From positions 2,728,001 through 2,792,000 of the forward strand of contig NZ_CP058278.1 in NCBI RefSeq assembly GCF_013389455.1: DNA of 64,000 nt, read 5' to 3'. The position numbers were made by a program, and so were the translations under genes. The DNA comes from Flavobacterium inviolabile. GTDB taxonomy: Bacteria > Bacteroidota > Bacteroidia > Flavobacteriales > Flavobacteriaceae. This document shows, in pieces, positions 51,223-60,554 of this stretch (position 1 is the stretch's first letter; each line of letters begins with the position of its first letter). The notes beneath the pieces were generated by a model. The model did no database searches and had not been told where the DNA came from. It saw only the letters and a program-made list of their open reading frames with translations.

Positions 51223-51702
51223 ATGAGTAAGTTTCGTTTGGATGAAGTAGATCATCAAATTTTAGATATGTTGATTGATAATACGAGAGTACCTTTTACA
51301 GATATTGCTAAAAAATTGTTGATCTCAGCAGGTACTGTACATGTGAGAGTTAAGAAAATGGAAGATGCAGGAATTATTCAAGGATCTTCATTAACGTTAG
51401 ATTACGAAAAATTAGGATATTCTTTCATCGCTTACGTTGGGGTTTTCCTTCATAATACTTCTCAAACTAAATTTGTACTTGAGAGAATTAACGAAATTCC
51501 TTTTGTTACTGTAGCACACGTAACTACAGGAAAGTTTAATATCTTCTGTAAAATCAGAGCAAAAGATACCAAACACGCTAAAGAAGTTATCTTTATGATT
51601 GATGATATTGATGGTGTTTACAGAACAGAAACCATGATTTCATTAGAAGAAAGCATCAACGACAAAAAACGTTTAATGCACACTATCTTTAAAGATATGT
51701 AA
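51223..51702 (+). CDS. Lrp/AsnC-family transcriptional regulator
   Basis: This 159-residue protein has an N-terminal HTH (FRLDEVDHQILDMLIDNTRV, then TDIAKKLLISAGTVHVRVKK) and a C-terminal RAM/ligand-binding domain (about 70-150; YVGVFLHNTSQTKFVLERIN). It is the conserved flavobacterial AsnC-like regulator and should form octamers that sense an amino acid. The codons are strongly biased toward AT-ending ones, as in highly expressed genes. It is monocistronic, with its own promoter and a strong terminator. Confidence 0.94.
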   Translation: MSKFRLDEVDHQILDMLIDNTRVPFTDIAKKLLISAGTVHVRVKKMEDAGIIQGSSLTLDYEKLGYSFIAYVGVFLHNTSQTKFVLERINEIPFVTVAHVTTGKFNIFCKIRAKDTKHAKEVIFMIDDIDGVYRTETMISLEESINDKKRLMHTIFKDM

Positions 51703-51721
51703 TCAAAATATTTTATTTTTT

Positions 51722-51752
51722 AAAACCCTCAGGCGAAAACCTGAGGGTTTTT
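51722..51752 (+). terminator. terminator of the Lrp-family gene
   Basis: AAAACCCTCAGG (51722-51733) and CCTGAGGGTTTT (51740-51751) form a 12-bp stem with a CGAAAA loop and a T-rich tail. Directly downstream of the Lrp stop codon. Confidence 0.93.
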
Positions 51753-51790
51753 CTTTTTACATTTACGGTACAAAAACAAATTTAACGCTA

Positions 51791-52318
51791 ATGAATCCGA
51801 CACAACTTGAACCAGGCGAATATGCCGCTTATTATCAAACGTATATTGATGCTTTAGATAAAAATATAAACCTGATAGAAGAAATGGAAATCAGCCTTTA
51901 CAGCACCATTAAATTTATACAGGACATCCCGATGGATAAATTCGATTATCGTTATGCAGAAGGGAAGTGGACCATTAAAGAGATTATACAGCACATTATT
52001 GATGCCGAACGTGTTTTTGCTTACAGAGCACTGCGTTTTTCAAGAAGCGATCAGACGCCTTTGCCTGGTTTTGAAGAAAATGAGTATGCCGAAGTGGTAA
52101 ATCCAACGGCAAACAAACGCCATTTAAAAGATTTACTAACCGAATTAACCCTGGTACGGCATGCTACCATTGCACTGTTTAAAAGCTTTACGCCGGAAGA
52201 TCTTTTAAAATCTGGTATCGCTTCCAATAACAATATGTCTGTAAGAGCAATCGGATTTGTGATTATCGGACATCAGAACCACCACGTCAGCATATACAAA
52301 GAACGTTATCTTTCTTAA
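51791..52318 (+). CDS. DinB family protein
   Basis: This 175-residue DinB/YfiT-like four-helix protein has EGKWTIKEIIQHIIDAERVF (first metal His, about residue 67), a second pair of ligands in IGHQNHHVSIYKERYL at the C-terminus, and an EYAEVVNPTANKRHLKDLL linker. The three His positions fit a metal-dependent thiol-transfer or hydrolase fold of the superfamily; the substrate is unknown. It is monocistronic, bounded by terminators. Confidence 0.9.
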   Translation: MNPTQLEPGEYAAYYQTYIDALDKNINLIEEMEISLYSTIKFIQDIPMDKFDYRYAEGKWTIKEIIQHIIDAERVFAYRALRFSRSDQTPLPGFEENEYAEVVNPTANKRHLKDLLTELTLVRHATIALFKSFTPEDLLKSGIASNNNMSVRAIGFVIIGHQNHHVSIYKERYLS

Positions 52319-52324
52319 ACCCAT

Positions 52325-52353
52325 AAAAAAAGCCTGTAATTACAGGCTTTTTT
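52325..52353. terminator. bidirectional terminator
   Basis: Seven A, GCCTGTAA (52332-52339), TTACAGGC (52340-52347) and six T form an almost perfect palindrome between the convergent DinB and LTA-synthase-like genes. Confidence 0.92.
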
Positions 52354-52358
52354 GTTGT

Positions 52359-54458
52359 TTATTTTTGTTGGTACAAATGATTCTTTAACAGGTAAGAAGC
52401 GGTCTGGTAATAGGAAACACTTTCGTTTACCAGATCCTGGCGGATTTTTTCAATCGGTTTCTGCTCATAATACAGCTGGAATTCTTCGCCAACACCCGCT
52501 TTAGGATCTAAAGTCAGCGAGAACTGTTTTACTTTCTTAACCGGGGAAATGATGGTCATCACATTGTCCTTGATAAAGCCCAGATCCTGGTACGTTGCCA
52601 TAAAAGCTCTTGGTTTATAATCGGACTGAAACACATCCTGACCAAAGAACTTGCTTTGATAGCTAAAGTTAAGCATTCCCATTAAGGTTGGCATTACATC
52701 AATTTGCGACATTAATACTGTATGTCTGGACGGTGCCACAAAACCTGGCGCATAGATCATCGCCGGAATGCGGTATTTGTCTACAGGAAGTTCCGTTTTT
52801 CCGGAGCTGGAAGCGCAATGGTCGGCTACAATAACAAAAATGGTATTGTTAAACCAGGGCTGTTTTTTTGCATTGTTAAAAAACTGCTTCATGGCAAAAT
52901 CGGTATATTTCACACCACCTTCTCTTTGCTTGGAATTGGCCGGAATATCAATCCTGTTTTCCGGGTACGTAAAAGGCCTGTGGTTACTTACTGTCATAAT
53001 ATGATTAAAGAAAGGCTTATTTTCTTTCGCCTCTTCATTCATTACCTTGATTGCTTTTTTAAACAAATCTTCATCACAAACACCCCAAATATTCTGAAAC
53101 GTTATTTCTTCCGGTGTAAATACCTTTTTATCTACAATATCATAGCCGTTTCCTCCGAAAAAGTCCTGCATATTGTCAAAAAAGGCATCTCCTCCGTATA
53201 AATATTTTACAGTATATCCTTTTTGTTTAAACACATAACCGGTTGAAAATTTATCTTTATTGTCTTTTCGTTTTACAACACTTTCCCCGGCTGTTGGCGG
53301 AAGAGATAAAGTTACCGCTTCCAAACCTCTAACGGTTCTGTTTCCGGTGGCATACAGGTTGGTAAACATCAGACTTTGCCCGGCTAAGGAATCCAGGAAA
53401 GGCGTGATACCCTGCTCATTCCCGTAAAGTTTCATAAACTCGGCACTTAAGCTTTCTACGGTAATCAAAACAACATTTTTGTGTATTTCTGCACCTTTAC
53501 CGGTAATCTGTCTTGTGGTAGTATTACCGGTTAAATCCGGAATTTGTTTTTGAAGCAGCGCTAAAGCCTCATTTTCCGGTAATGTATTGTAAAATTTAAA
53601 GTAATCCAGCTCACTATTCATAAAAGCCAGGTAAAAACGATACACACCATTTGCCTGCAATTCGTTGGTAAAAACGTTTTGTGATTTCTCCTGTTTGGCC
53701 AAAAACGGAATTGCTGCCAGAGAAATCAGAAACAAAACAGCATAACCGCCGGTAATCATTAACTTTTCAGTAAAAGTAGGCAGGTTATTTAAATATACTT
53801 TTGATTTTTTAACAATGATATATGTCGACAATAAAGCAGCGATTCCAATCCCGATAAACAACGGAACAACCGGATAAGATTCCATGATATTCCCGATTAC
53901 CGTATTGGTATATACCAGATAATCAACCGCTATAAAGTTATATTTTACTCCAAATTCATTCCAGAAGAAGAATTCGCTAACCGCATTCTGGATGATACAC
54001 AGTACGAAAATAAACAACGTAATGGAAAACAATGCCAGACGCAGTTTATGATGGTATTTCGGTAAAAACAATAAAGCCCCGAACAATACTGTTTTTAAAG
54101 CGACGAAGCTAATCCCGATTTCCGGTAAAACACCGCCGTATTCATTTAAAATAGTATTACAGAAACTAACGTAACCCAAAAGTGCTACTAATCCCGCAAA
54201 AATAAGATACCCCCATGGTTTGTAATATTTTGAATCCGAAAGAAACAACAGGTAAATCCATAGAAAGGCACTGGCGATCACGAATACAAAAAAATCAGAA
54301 ACAATTCCGAATGTAAATATTTTCAGCACATCCAGAACGCCAAAATGAGATTGGGTGATCGGATGAAATAACAATACTATTCTTAAAATAACACTTACAG
54401 TGATGTAAAATATTGCTAAATTATAAAAGGGGGCAATTTTTTTAACAATTGTAGACAT
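52359..54458 (-). CDS. LTA-synthase-family (MdoB-like) sulfatase-fold transferase
   Basis: From ATG 54456-54458 (MSTIVKKIAPFYN) this is a 699-residue inner-membrane enzyme. Five TM helices (within residues 1-245) precede a periplasmic alkaline-phosphatase-superfamily domain (about 300-650) with metal ligand Glu in VVLITVESLSAEFM, nucleophile Thr375 in GNRTVRGLEAV, and later NHRPFTYPE and FVIVADHCAS. It is related to LtaS/MdoB/PgsE-type phosphoglycerol or phosphoethanolamine transferases. Bacteroidota lack lipoteichoic acid, so the acceptor is probably an outer-envelope glycan or lipid. The longer start at 54476 is less likely. Confidence 0.88.
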   Translation of the reverse strand: MSTIVKKIAPFYNLAIFYITVSVILRIVLLFHPITQSHFGVLDVLKIFTFGIVSDFFVFVIASAFLWIYLLFLSDSKYYKPWGYLIFAGLVALLGYVSFCNTILNEYGGVLPEIGISFVALKTVLFGALLFLPKYHHKLRLALFSITLFIFVLCIIQNAVSEFFFWNEFGVKYNFIAVDYLVYTNTVIGNIMESYPVVPLFIGIGIAALLSTYIIVKKSKVYLNNLPTFTEKLMITGGYAVLFLISLAAIPFLAKQEKSQNVFTNELQANGVYRFYLAFMNSELDYFKFYNTLPENEALALLQKQIPDLTGNTTTRQITGKGAEIHKNVVLITVESLSAEFMKLYGNEQGITPFLDSLAGQSLMFTNLYATGNRTVRGLEAVTLSLPPTAGESVVKRKDNKDKFSTGYVFKQKGYTVKYLYGGDAFFDNMQDFFGGNGYDIVDKKVFTPEEITFQNIWGVCDEDLFKKAIKVMNEEAKENKPFFNHIMTVSNHRPFTYPENRIDIPANSKQREGGVKYTDFAMKQFFNNAKKQPWFNNTIFVIVADHCASSSGKTELPVDKYRIPAMIYAPGFVAPSRHTVLMSQIDVMPTLMGMLNFSYQSKFFGQDVFQSDYKPRAFMATYQDLGFIKDNVMTIISPVKKVKQFSLTLDPKAGVGEEFQLYYEQKPIEKIRQDLVNESVSYYQTASYLLKNHLYQQK

Positions 54459-54473
54459 AAATTGGTTTTTTGG

Positions 54474-54545
54474 CAAAAATATAAAAAAAGGAATGCAATA
54501 TTAATAAATTTTTGGAAGGATTATTTTTAAAAATATATATTTTTG
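54474..54545. promoter_or_regulatory. divergent promoters for the LtaS-like and lipid kinase genes
   Basis: On the minus strand TATTTTTG (complement of 54474-54481) precedes the LtaS-like start by 15 bases. On the plus strand TATTTTTG (54538-54545), with TTG at 54512-54514 and a 23-base spacer, precedes the lipid kinase gene. Both match the Bacteroidota -7 consensus. Confidence 0.5.
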
Positions 54546-54586
54546 CAAATTATAATTACACTTACTCAGTTTACCCATAAATATTA

Positions 54587-55465
54587 ATGAAATACATTCA
54601 CTTTATTGTTAATCCGATTTCAGGAAAAGGCAAACACAAAATAAGAAAAGAGGATCTGGAAGCATTCTTCCCGTCAAATGAATATAAGATTGTTGTTGAT
54701 TATTCCGAATATAAAAAACACGCTATCGAATTGACGAAGAATGCCGTAGCTAAAAATCCGGAAATGATTGTAGCCTGCGGCGGTGATGGAACAATACACG
54801 AAGTGGCGTCCGGACTGGTAAACACCTCAATTGCATTGGGGATTTTACCGGTAGGCTCCGGTAACGGACTGGCTTCCAACCTGAGCATTCCTAAAGACTT
54901 TGAAAAAGCAATACGGATTATCAAGCAGGGAAATGAATCGGCTATAGATGTAGGTTCGATCAACAATCATTATTTCTTCAGTAATATGGGGCTTGGAATA
55001 GATGCCTTAATTATTAAGAAATACGAAAACATGCCCACCCGTAACCTTTCTACCTATGTAAAGGCTTCTTTGCAGTCGGCTATGGGCTATAAGGCCAATA
55101 AAGCGATCGTACATTGTAACGATACCGTTTTTGAGGTAAATCCGATGCTTTTGTTTATTTCCAATTCCAATGAAATGGGATACAACATGAGCCTTACGCC
55201 AAAAGCAAGCCTTCAGGATGGCTGGTTAGACCTGTTGGTCGTATCCAAATTGAATATTTTTGAGCAGCTTTATTTCGGTTCGTTAGTACTGATGAGCAAA
55301 ACAGAAAAATTCAAAAAGGCAAACAGCCAGCTTGTAAAAGAGGTTAAAATTGAAATGGAAAATAAGGATAGTATTGCCATGCAGCTGGATGGTGAATATT
55401 ATGAATCAAAAACCAATATCTTTAAAATAAGCATATTGGAAGGATCACTTAAAGTTGTAAATTAA
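54587..55465 (+). CDS. diacylglycerol/lipid kinase family protein
   Basis: This 292-residue DAGK_cat-family kinase has the nucleotide-binding glycine motif GGDGT at residues 65-69 (IVACGGDGTIHEVASGL) and the GILPVGSGNGLASNLSIP loop (about 84-101). The second domain is a beta-sandwich typical of YegS/DgkB. It phosphorylates diacylglycerol or a related lipid to its phosphate. It is divergent from the LtaS-like gene, whose reaction would release diacylglycerol, so the kinase may recycle that product. A small membrane-protein gene follows 2 bases later. Confidence 0.92.
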   Translation: MKYIHFIVNPISGKGKHKIRKEDLEAFFPSNEYKIVVDYSEYKKHAIELTKNAVAKNPEMIVACGGDGTIHEVASGLVNTSIALGILPVGSGNGLASNLSIPKDFEKAIRIIKQGNESAIDVGSINNHYFFSNMGLGIDALIIKKYENMPTRNLSTYVKASLQSAMGYKANKAIVHCNDTVFEVNPMLLFISNSNEMGYNMSLTPKASLQDGWLDLLVVSKLNIFEQLYFGSLVLMSKTEKFKKANSQLVKEVKIEMENKDSIAMQLDGEYYESKTNIFKISILEGSLKVVN

Positions 55466-55467
55466 TT

Positions 55468-55929
55468 ATGAATCAGGCGCATTTACACATGATCGTCAAC
55501 CATTTCCCGATTATTGGAAGCATCTTCGGGGCAGGTATACTTATTGCCGGTTTAGTATTCAAAAACAAATCCATTCAGTACACAGCGTTTGTGTTACTGG
55601 CTATAGCAGCAATATTCGGACTGGTGTCCATGAGAACCGGAGAAGGAGCTGAGGAGATTGCAGAAAACCTGGGCATCAGCCGCAGTATTATACACGAACA
55701 TGAAGAAATCGCTGAGAAATTTATAATCCTGTTGTATTTAACCGGAGCTGTGGCTATTTTAACATTGATTACCTCTTTAAAGAACCATGCTAAAGCCAAA
55801 GTTTTCACCTATATAACCTTATTTTTAGCGATTGCAACAGCTGTTTTGTCCAAAAGTGTAGGCACTACCGGCGGGGAAATCCGCCATACAGAAATCAGGG
55901 AAAATAACGCGCAAAACCCTGTAAATTAA
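55468..55929 (+). CDS. small four-TM membrane protein (DUF2231-like)
   Basis: This 153-residue protein has four TM helices and HLHMIVNHFPIIGSIFGAGI at the start, where several His in the first helix resemble the DUF2231 family's possible heme or metal sites. HEHEEIAEKFIILLYLTGAV is the third. It is 2 bases from the lipid kinase gene and probably co-transcribed. The function is unknown; ligand binding by the His residues is inference. Confidence 0.7.
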   Translation: MNQAHLHMIVNHFPIIGSIFGAGILIAGLVFKNKSIQYTAFVLLAIAAIFGLVSMRTGEGAEEIAENLGISRSIIHEHEEIAEKFIILLYLTGAVAILTLITSLKNHAKAKVFTYITLFLAIATAVLSKSVGTTGGEIRHTEIRENNAQNPVN

Positions 55930-56017
55930 GTAGCTGACAACAGCTTAAAAAAGTACTTCAAAAAATATTTTATTCAAAAAAGTTATAAAAAATTAGGAAA
56001 CTATTTTTTTTTGACTT

Positions 56018-56025
56018 TAACTTTG
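56018..56025 (+). promoter_or_regulatory. his operon promoter -7 element
   Basis: TAACTTTG matches TAnnTTTG. With a start near 56033, the transcript has a short untranslated stretch before the leader peptide ATG at 56048. No TTG is visible at the right spacing. Confidence 0.5.
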
Positions 56026-56047
56026 CAACACAAAATAGAACAGAAAA

Positions 56048-56101
56048 ATGTTTTTAAACCAACTACATCATCATCATTATACCTCCGCTCAAGCGAAGTG
56101 A
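56048..56101 (+). CDS. hisL: his operon leader peptide
   Basis: The 17-codon ORF ATG 56048 to TGA 56101 encodes MFLNQLHHHHYTSAQAK with four consecutive His codons (56066-56077). It lies directly ahead of a rho-independent hairpin and hisG. A run of His codons in a short ORF before his genes is the hallmark of ribosome-mediated attenuation: with histidyl-tRNA plentiful the ribosome reaches the stop and the terminator forms, while stalling at the His codons releases the antiterminator. The peptide has no other likely function. Confidence 0.85.
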   Translation: MFLNQLHHHHYTSAQAK

Positions 56102-56164
56102 TAATGATATGTGTATAAACCATATATTTTTTAAACCCGTTTGAGTACATCAAACGGGTTTTTT
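56088..56164 (+). promoter_or_regulatory. his attenuator (antiterminator and terminator)
   Basis: The terminator stem is AAACCCGTTTGA (56133-56144) with TCAAACGGGTTT (56150-56161), loop GTACA, and T-run to 56164. CTCAAGCG (56088-56095), inside the leader ORF downstream of the His codons, can pair with CGTTTGAG (56138-56145) with one G-U wobble, which would break the terminator. The stop codon (56099-56101) lies next to the antiterminator strand, so a ribosome at the stop would mask it. Confidence 0.75.
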
Positions 56165-56213
56165 ATTTCCGATACCTTTCGTTGCACTCAGGCACATTCT
56201 CCAAACTAAAAAA

Positions 56214-57071
56214 ATGAGTACATTAAAAATTGCCATCCAAAAATCCGGCCGATTAAACGAAGACAGCCTGAAGCTGCTTCGTGATTGCGGTATCTCCATC
56301 AGCAACGAGAACGACCAGCTAAAAACCGAAGCAACCAATTTTCCTTTGGAAGTGCTGTTCCTGCGCAATGCCGACATTCCTCAATATCTTTTGGACGGGG
56401 TCGTGGATATTGCCATCGTGGGAAGCAACCTTTTAATCGAAAAAGGTCCGCAAATTCCGATACTGGAAAAATTAGGCTTTTCAAAATGCCGGGTTTCGGT
56501 AGCTGTGCCGAAAAATTTCACCTATGCATCCTTATCCGACCTCCGGAATCTGCGCATTGCCACCTCTTATCCCGAAACGGTTAAAGCCTATTTTGAAACA
56601 CAGGAAATCCCTATTGCCCTGCACGAAATATCCGGCTCGGTAGAGATTGCGCCCAATATTGGCCTTGCTGATGCAATTGTAGATATAGTTTCCACCGGCA
56701 GCACCCTTTTTAAAAACAACCTGAAAGAAGTCGCCGTAATCCTGAAAAGTGAAGCCGTTCTGGCCGTTTCACCGGCTATCCCGGAACAGCAGAAAAAATT
56801 GCTCGAACGCTTCCGGTTCCGGGTGCAATCCGTACTGAAAGCCGGCAAGCTGAAATATGTGCTGATGAATGTTCCTGACGAAAAAATACAGGCAATCAGC
56901 GAAATCCTTCCGGTACTCAAAAGCCCGACGATAGTGCCGTTAAATCAAAACGGCTGGAGCAGCGTACAATCGGTTATCGATGAAGCCCAATTTTGGGAAG
57001 TCATCGACAAGCTGAAAGAAATAGGAGCAGAAGGAATATTGGTTTGTCCTATTGAAAAAATGGTCGTTTAA
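56214..57071 (+). CDS. hisG: ATP phosphoribosyltransferase (long form)
   Basis: This 285-residue HisG catalyses the first step of histidine synthesis, ATP + PRPP to phosphoribosyl-ATP. It opens LKIAIQKSGRLNEDSLKLL and carries VDIAIVGSNLL, the PRPP-binding segment near GLADAIVDIVSTGSTLFKN, and a C-terminal regulatory ACT-like domain (about 215-285) that binds histidine for feedback inhibition. The long form does not need HisZ. It is the first structural gene after the attenuator. Confidence 0.96.
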   Translation: MSTLKIAIQKSGRLNEDSLKLLRDCGISISNENDQLKTEATNFPLEVLFLRNADIPQYLLDGVVDIAIVGSNLLIEKGPQIPILEKLGFSKCRVSVAVPKNFTYASLSDLRNLRIATSYPETVKAYFETQEIPIALHEISGSVEIAPNIGLADAIVDIVSTGSTLFKNNLKEVAVILKSEAVLAVSPAIPEQQKKLLERFRFRVQSVLKAGKLKYVLMNVPDEKIQAISEILPVLKSPTIVPLNQNGWSSVQSVIDEAQFWEVIDKLKEIGAEGILVCPIEKMVV

Positions 57072-57088
57072 CATTTAAAAAACTAATT

Positions 57089-58384
57089 ATGAACACACTA
57101 TTGTACCCGTCACGCGAAATATGGGCCGATATCCTGAAACGTCCCGTAGCGCCTTTTGAAAATATCGAAGCTACCGTAAAACAGATTTTTAAAGAAGTCA
57201 CCGCAAAAGGAGATGCGGCTGTTATAAAATACACCCATTTCTTCGATGATGTCCGTTTAACCGATATTCAGGTTACCGAAGCAGAAATAGCAAAAGCCGC
57301 AGCATTAGTCCCGGAAGCGTTAAAAACGGCAATCCAGGAAGCCAAAAGAAATATCGAAAGCTTCCACATGGCACAAAAAACGGAAACTATAGCGCTGGAA
57401 ACAACGGCAGGAGTCCGCTGTTGGATTAGTAAAAAGCCTATTCAGAAAATCGGGTTGTACATTCCGGGCGGTTCGGCTCCTTTGTTTTCTACCGTTTTAA
57501 TGCTGGCTGTGCCGGCTGCGATTGCCGGTTGTAAGGAAATAGTACTCTGTACGCCGCCGGATAAAAACGGACAGGTAAATCCGGCGATCCTTTATACAGC
57601 CGGTATTTGCGGCATTACCACCGTTATAAAAGCCGGAGGCATACAGGCGATTGCCGGTATGACGGTTGGAACAGCCGCTATTCCCAAAGTATATAAGATT
57701 TTCGGACCGGGTAATTCGTTTGTAACCGGAGCAAAACAATATGCCGCACAACTGGGAACAGCTATCGACATGCCGGCAGGACCATCGGAATTGCTGGTAT
57801 TTGCCGATGAAAGTGCCAATATTCAATTTGTAAGTGCCGACTTGCTGAGCCAGGCAGAACACGGACCGGACAGCCAGGTTGTTTTGGTTACCACCACACC
57901 GGAAATAGCAGCGGCAGTAAAGAAAGAAATCCAAAAACAACTGACCCGGTTACCGAGAAAAGCCATCGCGGAGCAGGCATTGCAAAATTCCCGGTTTATC
58001 GTTGTTGAAAACGATGCAGTTGCATTGGAATTAATAAACGAATATGCACCGGAGCACTTAATTATCTGCAGCCGTCAGGAAGCTTTTTTTACTGAAGGGA
58101 TTCAAAATGCAGGCTCCGTTTTTTTAGGCAATTACAGCCCGGAAAGTGCCGGAGATTATGCTTCGGGAACAAATCACACCCTGCCGACGAATGGTTTTGC
58201 AAAATCATACAGCGGTGTTAACTTGGACAGCTTTTTAAAATCGGTTACTTTCCAGAAAATAAGCCCGGAAGGCATACAAAACATAGGAAAAACTATTGAA
58301 ATCATGGCGGAAGCAGAAGGTTTACAGGCACACAAAAATGCCGTTACCCTGCGCCTTAACGAATTGACAGATGAAAACATTTAA
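57089..58384 (+). CDS. hisD: histidinol dehydrogenase
   Basis: This 431-residue zinc enzyme performs the last two steps, histidinol to histidine. Recognisable blocks are IGLYIPGGSAPLFSTVLM, AGGIQAIAGMTVGTAAIP, GPGNSFVTGAKQYAAQLG, DLLSQAEHGPDSQVVLV (zinc and substrate ligands) and PTNGFAKSYSGVNLDSF. Length and order are normal. Its 3' end overlaps hisC by 14 bases. Confidence 0.97.
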   Translation: MNTLLYPSREIWADILKRPVAPFENIEATVKQIFKEVTAKGDAAVIKYTHFFDDVRLTDIQVTEAEIAKAAALVPEALKTAIQEAKRNIESFHMAQKTETIALETTAGVRCWISKKPIQKIGLYIPGGSAPLFSTVLMLAVPAAIAGCKEIVLCTPPDKNGQVNPAILYTAGICGITTVIKAGGIQAIAGMTVGTAAIPKVYKIFGPGNSFVTGAKQYAAQLGTAIDMPAGPSELLVFADESANIQFVSADLLSQAEHGPDSQVVLVTTTPEIAAAVKKEIQKQLTRLPRKAIAEQALQNSRFIVVENDAVALELINEYAPEHLIICSRQEAFFTEGIQNAGSVFLGNYSPESAGDYASGTNHTLPTNGFAKSYSGVNLDSFLKSVTFQKISPEGIQNIGKTIEIMAEAEGLQAHKNAVTLRLNELTDENI

Positions 58385-59420
58385 TATTGAAAAACTAATC
58401 CGGAAAAATGTGCTGCAAATAAAAGCTTATACAGCGGCACGGGATGAGTTTCAAAAAACTGCTCCGGAAATGATTTATCTGGATGCTAATGAAAATCCGT
58501 TTGACAATGGTGTAAACCGCTATCCGGATCCGCAGCAGCAGGATTTAAAAAAGGTAATTGCCGCTTTCCGGAATGTCAGTGCGGCTGCAATCACTTTAGG
58601 AAACGGAAGTGACGAACTGCTGGATTTAATATTCCGTGCCTTTTGTACGCCGGATCAGGACAATATTATAACGCTGCCGCCCACTTATGGCATGTATGAA
58701 GTGTTGGCCGGGCTGAATGCCGTAGAAAATAGGACTGTGCTGCTAACGCCGGATTTTCAGCTAAACATACCGGAAATCTTAAACAGGGTCGATCCAAACA
58801 CCAAACTGCTTTTTATCTGTTCGCCAAACAATCCCACCGGAAATACATTCCCGGAAAAAGCCATTACAAGCCTTTTGGAACAATTTGAAGGAATTGTTGT
58901 TCTTGATGAAGCCTATATTGATTTTTCGGAAACCGGAAGCTGGCTACAAAAAATAGTGGATTATCCCAACCTGATCATCATACAAACCTTTTCGAAAGCG
59001 TTTGGAATGGCCGGAATACGTTTGGGTGCAGCGTATGCTTCCGAAGCAATTACCGCAATTTTAAATAAAATAAAACCACCGTATAATATCAATACGCTGA
59101 CTCAGGAAAAAGCATTAACTTTAATAAACAATACAAAAGTAAAAGACAAAATTACTTTAATTAAAGCAGAAAAAGAGAATTTAATTAAAGTATTACTTCA
59201 AATTAATTTTATTAAAAAGATATATCCTTCGGCAGCAAATTTTATACTGGTACAGGTTGATGATGCCGAAAAAAGATACTGTCAGTTAATCGATAAAGGA
59301 ATTGTAGTGCGCAACCGGAATAACTATCCGTTATGCCAAAACTGCCTTCGCATAACCATCGGCACAAAAGAAGAAAACAACCAATTGTTAATCGCTTTAC
59401 AGGAAATGAACAGATCATGA
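58371..59420 (+). CDS. hisC: histidinol-phosphate aminotransferase
   Basis: This 349-residue fold-type I PLP enzyme converts imidazole-acetol phosphate to histidinol phosphate. The opening [20 protein letters not shown] is typical of His[15 protein letters not shown] and [14 protein letters not shown] are PLP-pocket segments, and the Schiff-base Lys lies in [18 protein letters not shown]. The C-terminal [15 protein letters not shown] completes the family pattern. It ends in an ATGA overlap with hisB. Confidence 0.97.
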   Translation: MKTFNIEKLIRKNVLQIKAYTAARDEFQKTAPEMIYLDANENPFDNGVNRYPDPQQQDLKKVIAAFRNVSAAAITLGNGSDELLDLIFRAFCTPDQDNIITLPPTYGMYEVLAGLNAVENRTVLLTPDFQLNIPEILNRVDPNTKLLFICSPNNPTGNTFPEKAITSLLEQFEGIVVLDEAYIDFSETGSWLQKIVDYPNLIIIQTFSKAFGMAGIRLGAAYASEAITAILNKIKPPYNINTLTQEKALTLINNTKVKDKITLIKAEKENLIKVLLQINFIKKIYPSAANFILVQVDDAEKRYCQLIDKGIVVRNRNNYPLCQNCLRITIGTKEENNQLLIALQEMNRS

Positions 59421-60553
59421 AAAAAGTATTGTTTATAGACCGCGACGGAACTTTAATCCTCGAACCTGATGATTACCAGGTAAACACTTTCGAAAAACTT
59501 GTATTCTATCCGGAAGTGTTTCACTACCTCGGTAAGATTGCCACCGAACTTGATTTTGAAATGGTAATGGTCACCAATCAGGACGGCCTGGGAACGGCTG
59601 CTTACCCGGAAACCGTTTTCAGTTCCATTCAGGATTTTATCCTTAAAAGCTTTGCAAATGAAGGCATTGTCTTTAGCAACATCTTTATTGACAGGAGTTT
59701 TCCGGAACAAAACAGCCCGATGCGGAAACCGAAAACAGGAATGCTGACATCATACCTGAATACTCCGGACTATGACTTAACCGGTTCCTTTGTTATTGGC
59801 GACCGGATGACAGATGTGGAACTGGCTAAAAACCTGGGCTGCAAAGCTATTTTTATAACCGATCATGAAACACTGGGCAGCAATGAAGTTGCTGTTCCGA
59901 AAGAGGTTTTAGAAAACAGTATCGCCATGCGGACAGCATCCTGGAAAGCCATTTACGAATACCTGAGCCGGTCACGGCGTACTGCCGCAATAACCCGGAA
60001 AACAAACGAAACCGATATTACAGTCAGCATCAATCTGGATGGAACGGGGCAAAGCAGCATCAGCACAGGAATCGCTTTTTTCGACCACATGCTGGACCAG
60101 TTGGCGCGTCACGGGCAAATTGATCTTACTCTGGAAGTAACCGGTGATCTGGAAGTAGACGAGCACCATACTGTTGAAGATACGGCTATTGCCCTGGGAG
60201 AAGTTTTTAGCAAGGCTTTGGGGAACAAACTGGGCATAGAGCGCTACGGTTTCTGTTTGCCAATGGACGACTGTCTGGCACAGGTGGCAATCGATTTTGG
60301 CGGACGAAACTGGATTGTATGGGAAGCGGAATTCAAACGGGAATATATCGGGAAAATGCCGACAGAATTGTTTTTCCATTTTTTTAAATCCTTTAGCGAT
60401 GGCGCAAAAGCCAATTTAAATATCAAAGCTGAAGGCACAAACGAGCATCATAAAATAGAAGCCATCTTTAAAGCTTTTGCCAAAGCCATAAAAATGGCCG
60501 TAAAACAAGATTTAGAAAAACGAATACTGCCTTCAACAAAAGGCCTCCTTTAA
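59417..60553 (+). CDS. hisB: bifunctional HisB (phosphatase + IGP dehydratase)
   Basis: From ATG 59417 ([14 protein letters not shown]) this is a 378-residue fusion. The N-terminal HAD-type histidinol-phosphatase (about 1-165) has Asp nucleophiles in FIDRDGTL. The C-terminal imidazoleglycerol-phosphate dehydratase (about 190-378) has metal ligands in [17 protein letters not shown] and [18 protein letters not shown]. The start is fixed by the ATGA overlap with the hisC stop; the longer ORF from 59333 lies inside hisC. The fused form is also known from enterobacteria. Confidence 0.97.
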   Translation: MKKVLFIDRDGTLILEPDDYQVNTFEKLVFYPEVFHYLGKIATELDFEMVMVTNQDGLGTAAYPETVFSSIQDFILKSFANEGIVFSNIFIDRSFPEQNSPMRKPKTGMLTSYLNTPDYDLTGSFVIGDRMTDVELAKNLGCKAIFITDHETLGSNEVAVPKEVLENSIAMRTASWKAIYEYLSRSRRTAAITRKTNETDITVSINLDGTGQSSISTGIAFFDHMLDQLARHGQIDLTLEVTGDLEVDEHHTVEDTAIALGEVFSKALGNKLGIERYGFCLPMDDCLAQVAIDFGGRNWIVWEAEFKREYIGKMPTELFFHFFKSFSDGAKANLNIKAEGTNEHHKIEAIFKAFAKAIKMAVKQDLEKRILPSTKGLL

Positions 60554-60554
60554 A

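Noticed and set aside
57497..57940. Minus-strand ORF of 147 residues within hisD
   Set aside because: It is antisense to strongly conserved hisD sequence and has no recognisable features.
59333..59416. Longer start for hisB
   Set aside because: It lies inside hisC; the ATGA overlap and the immediate HAD motif after ATG 59417 fix the start.
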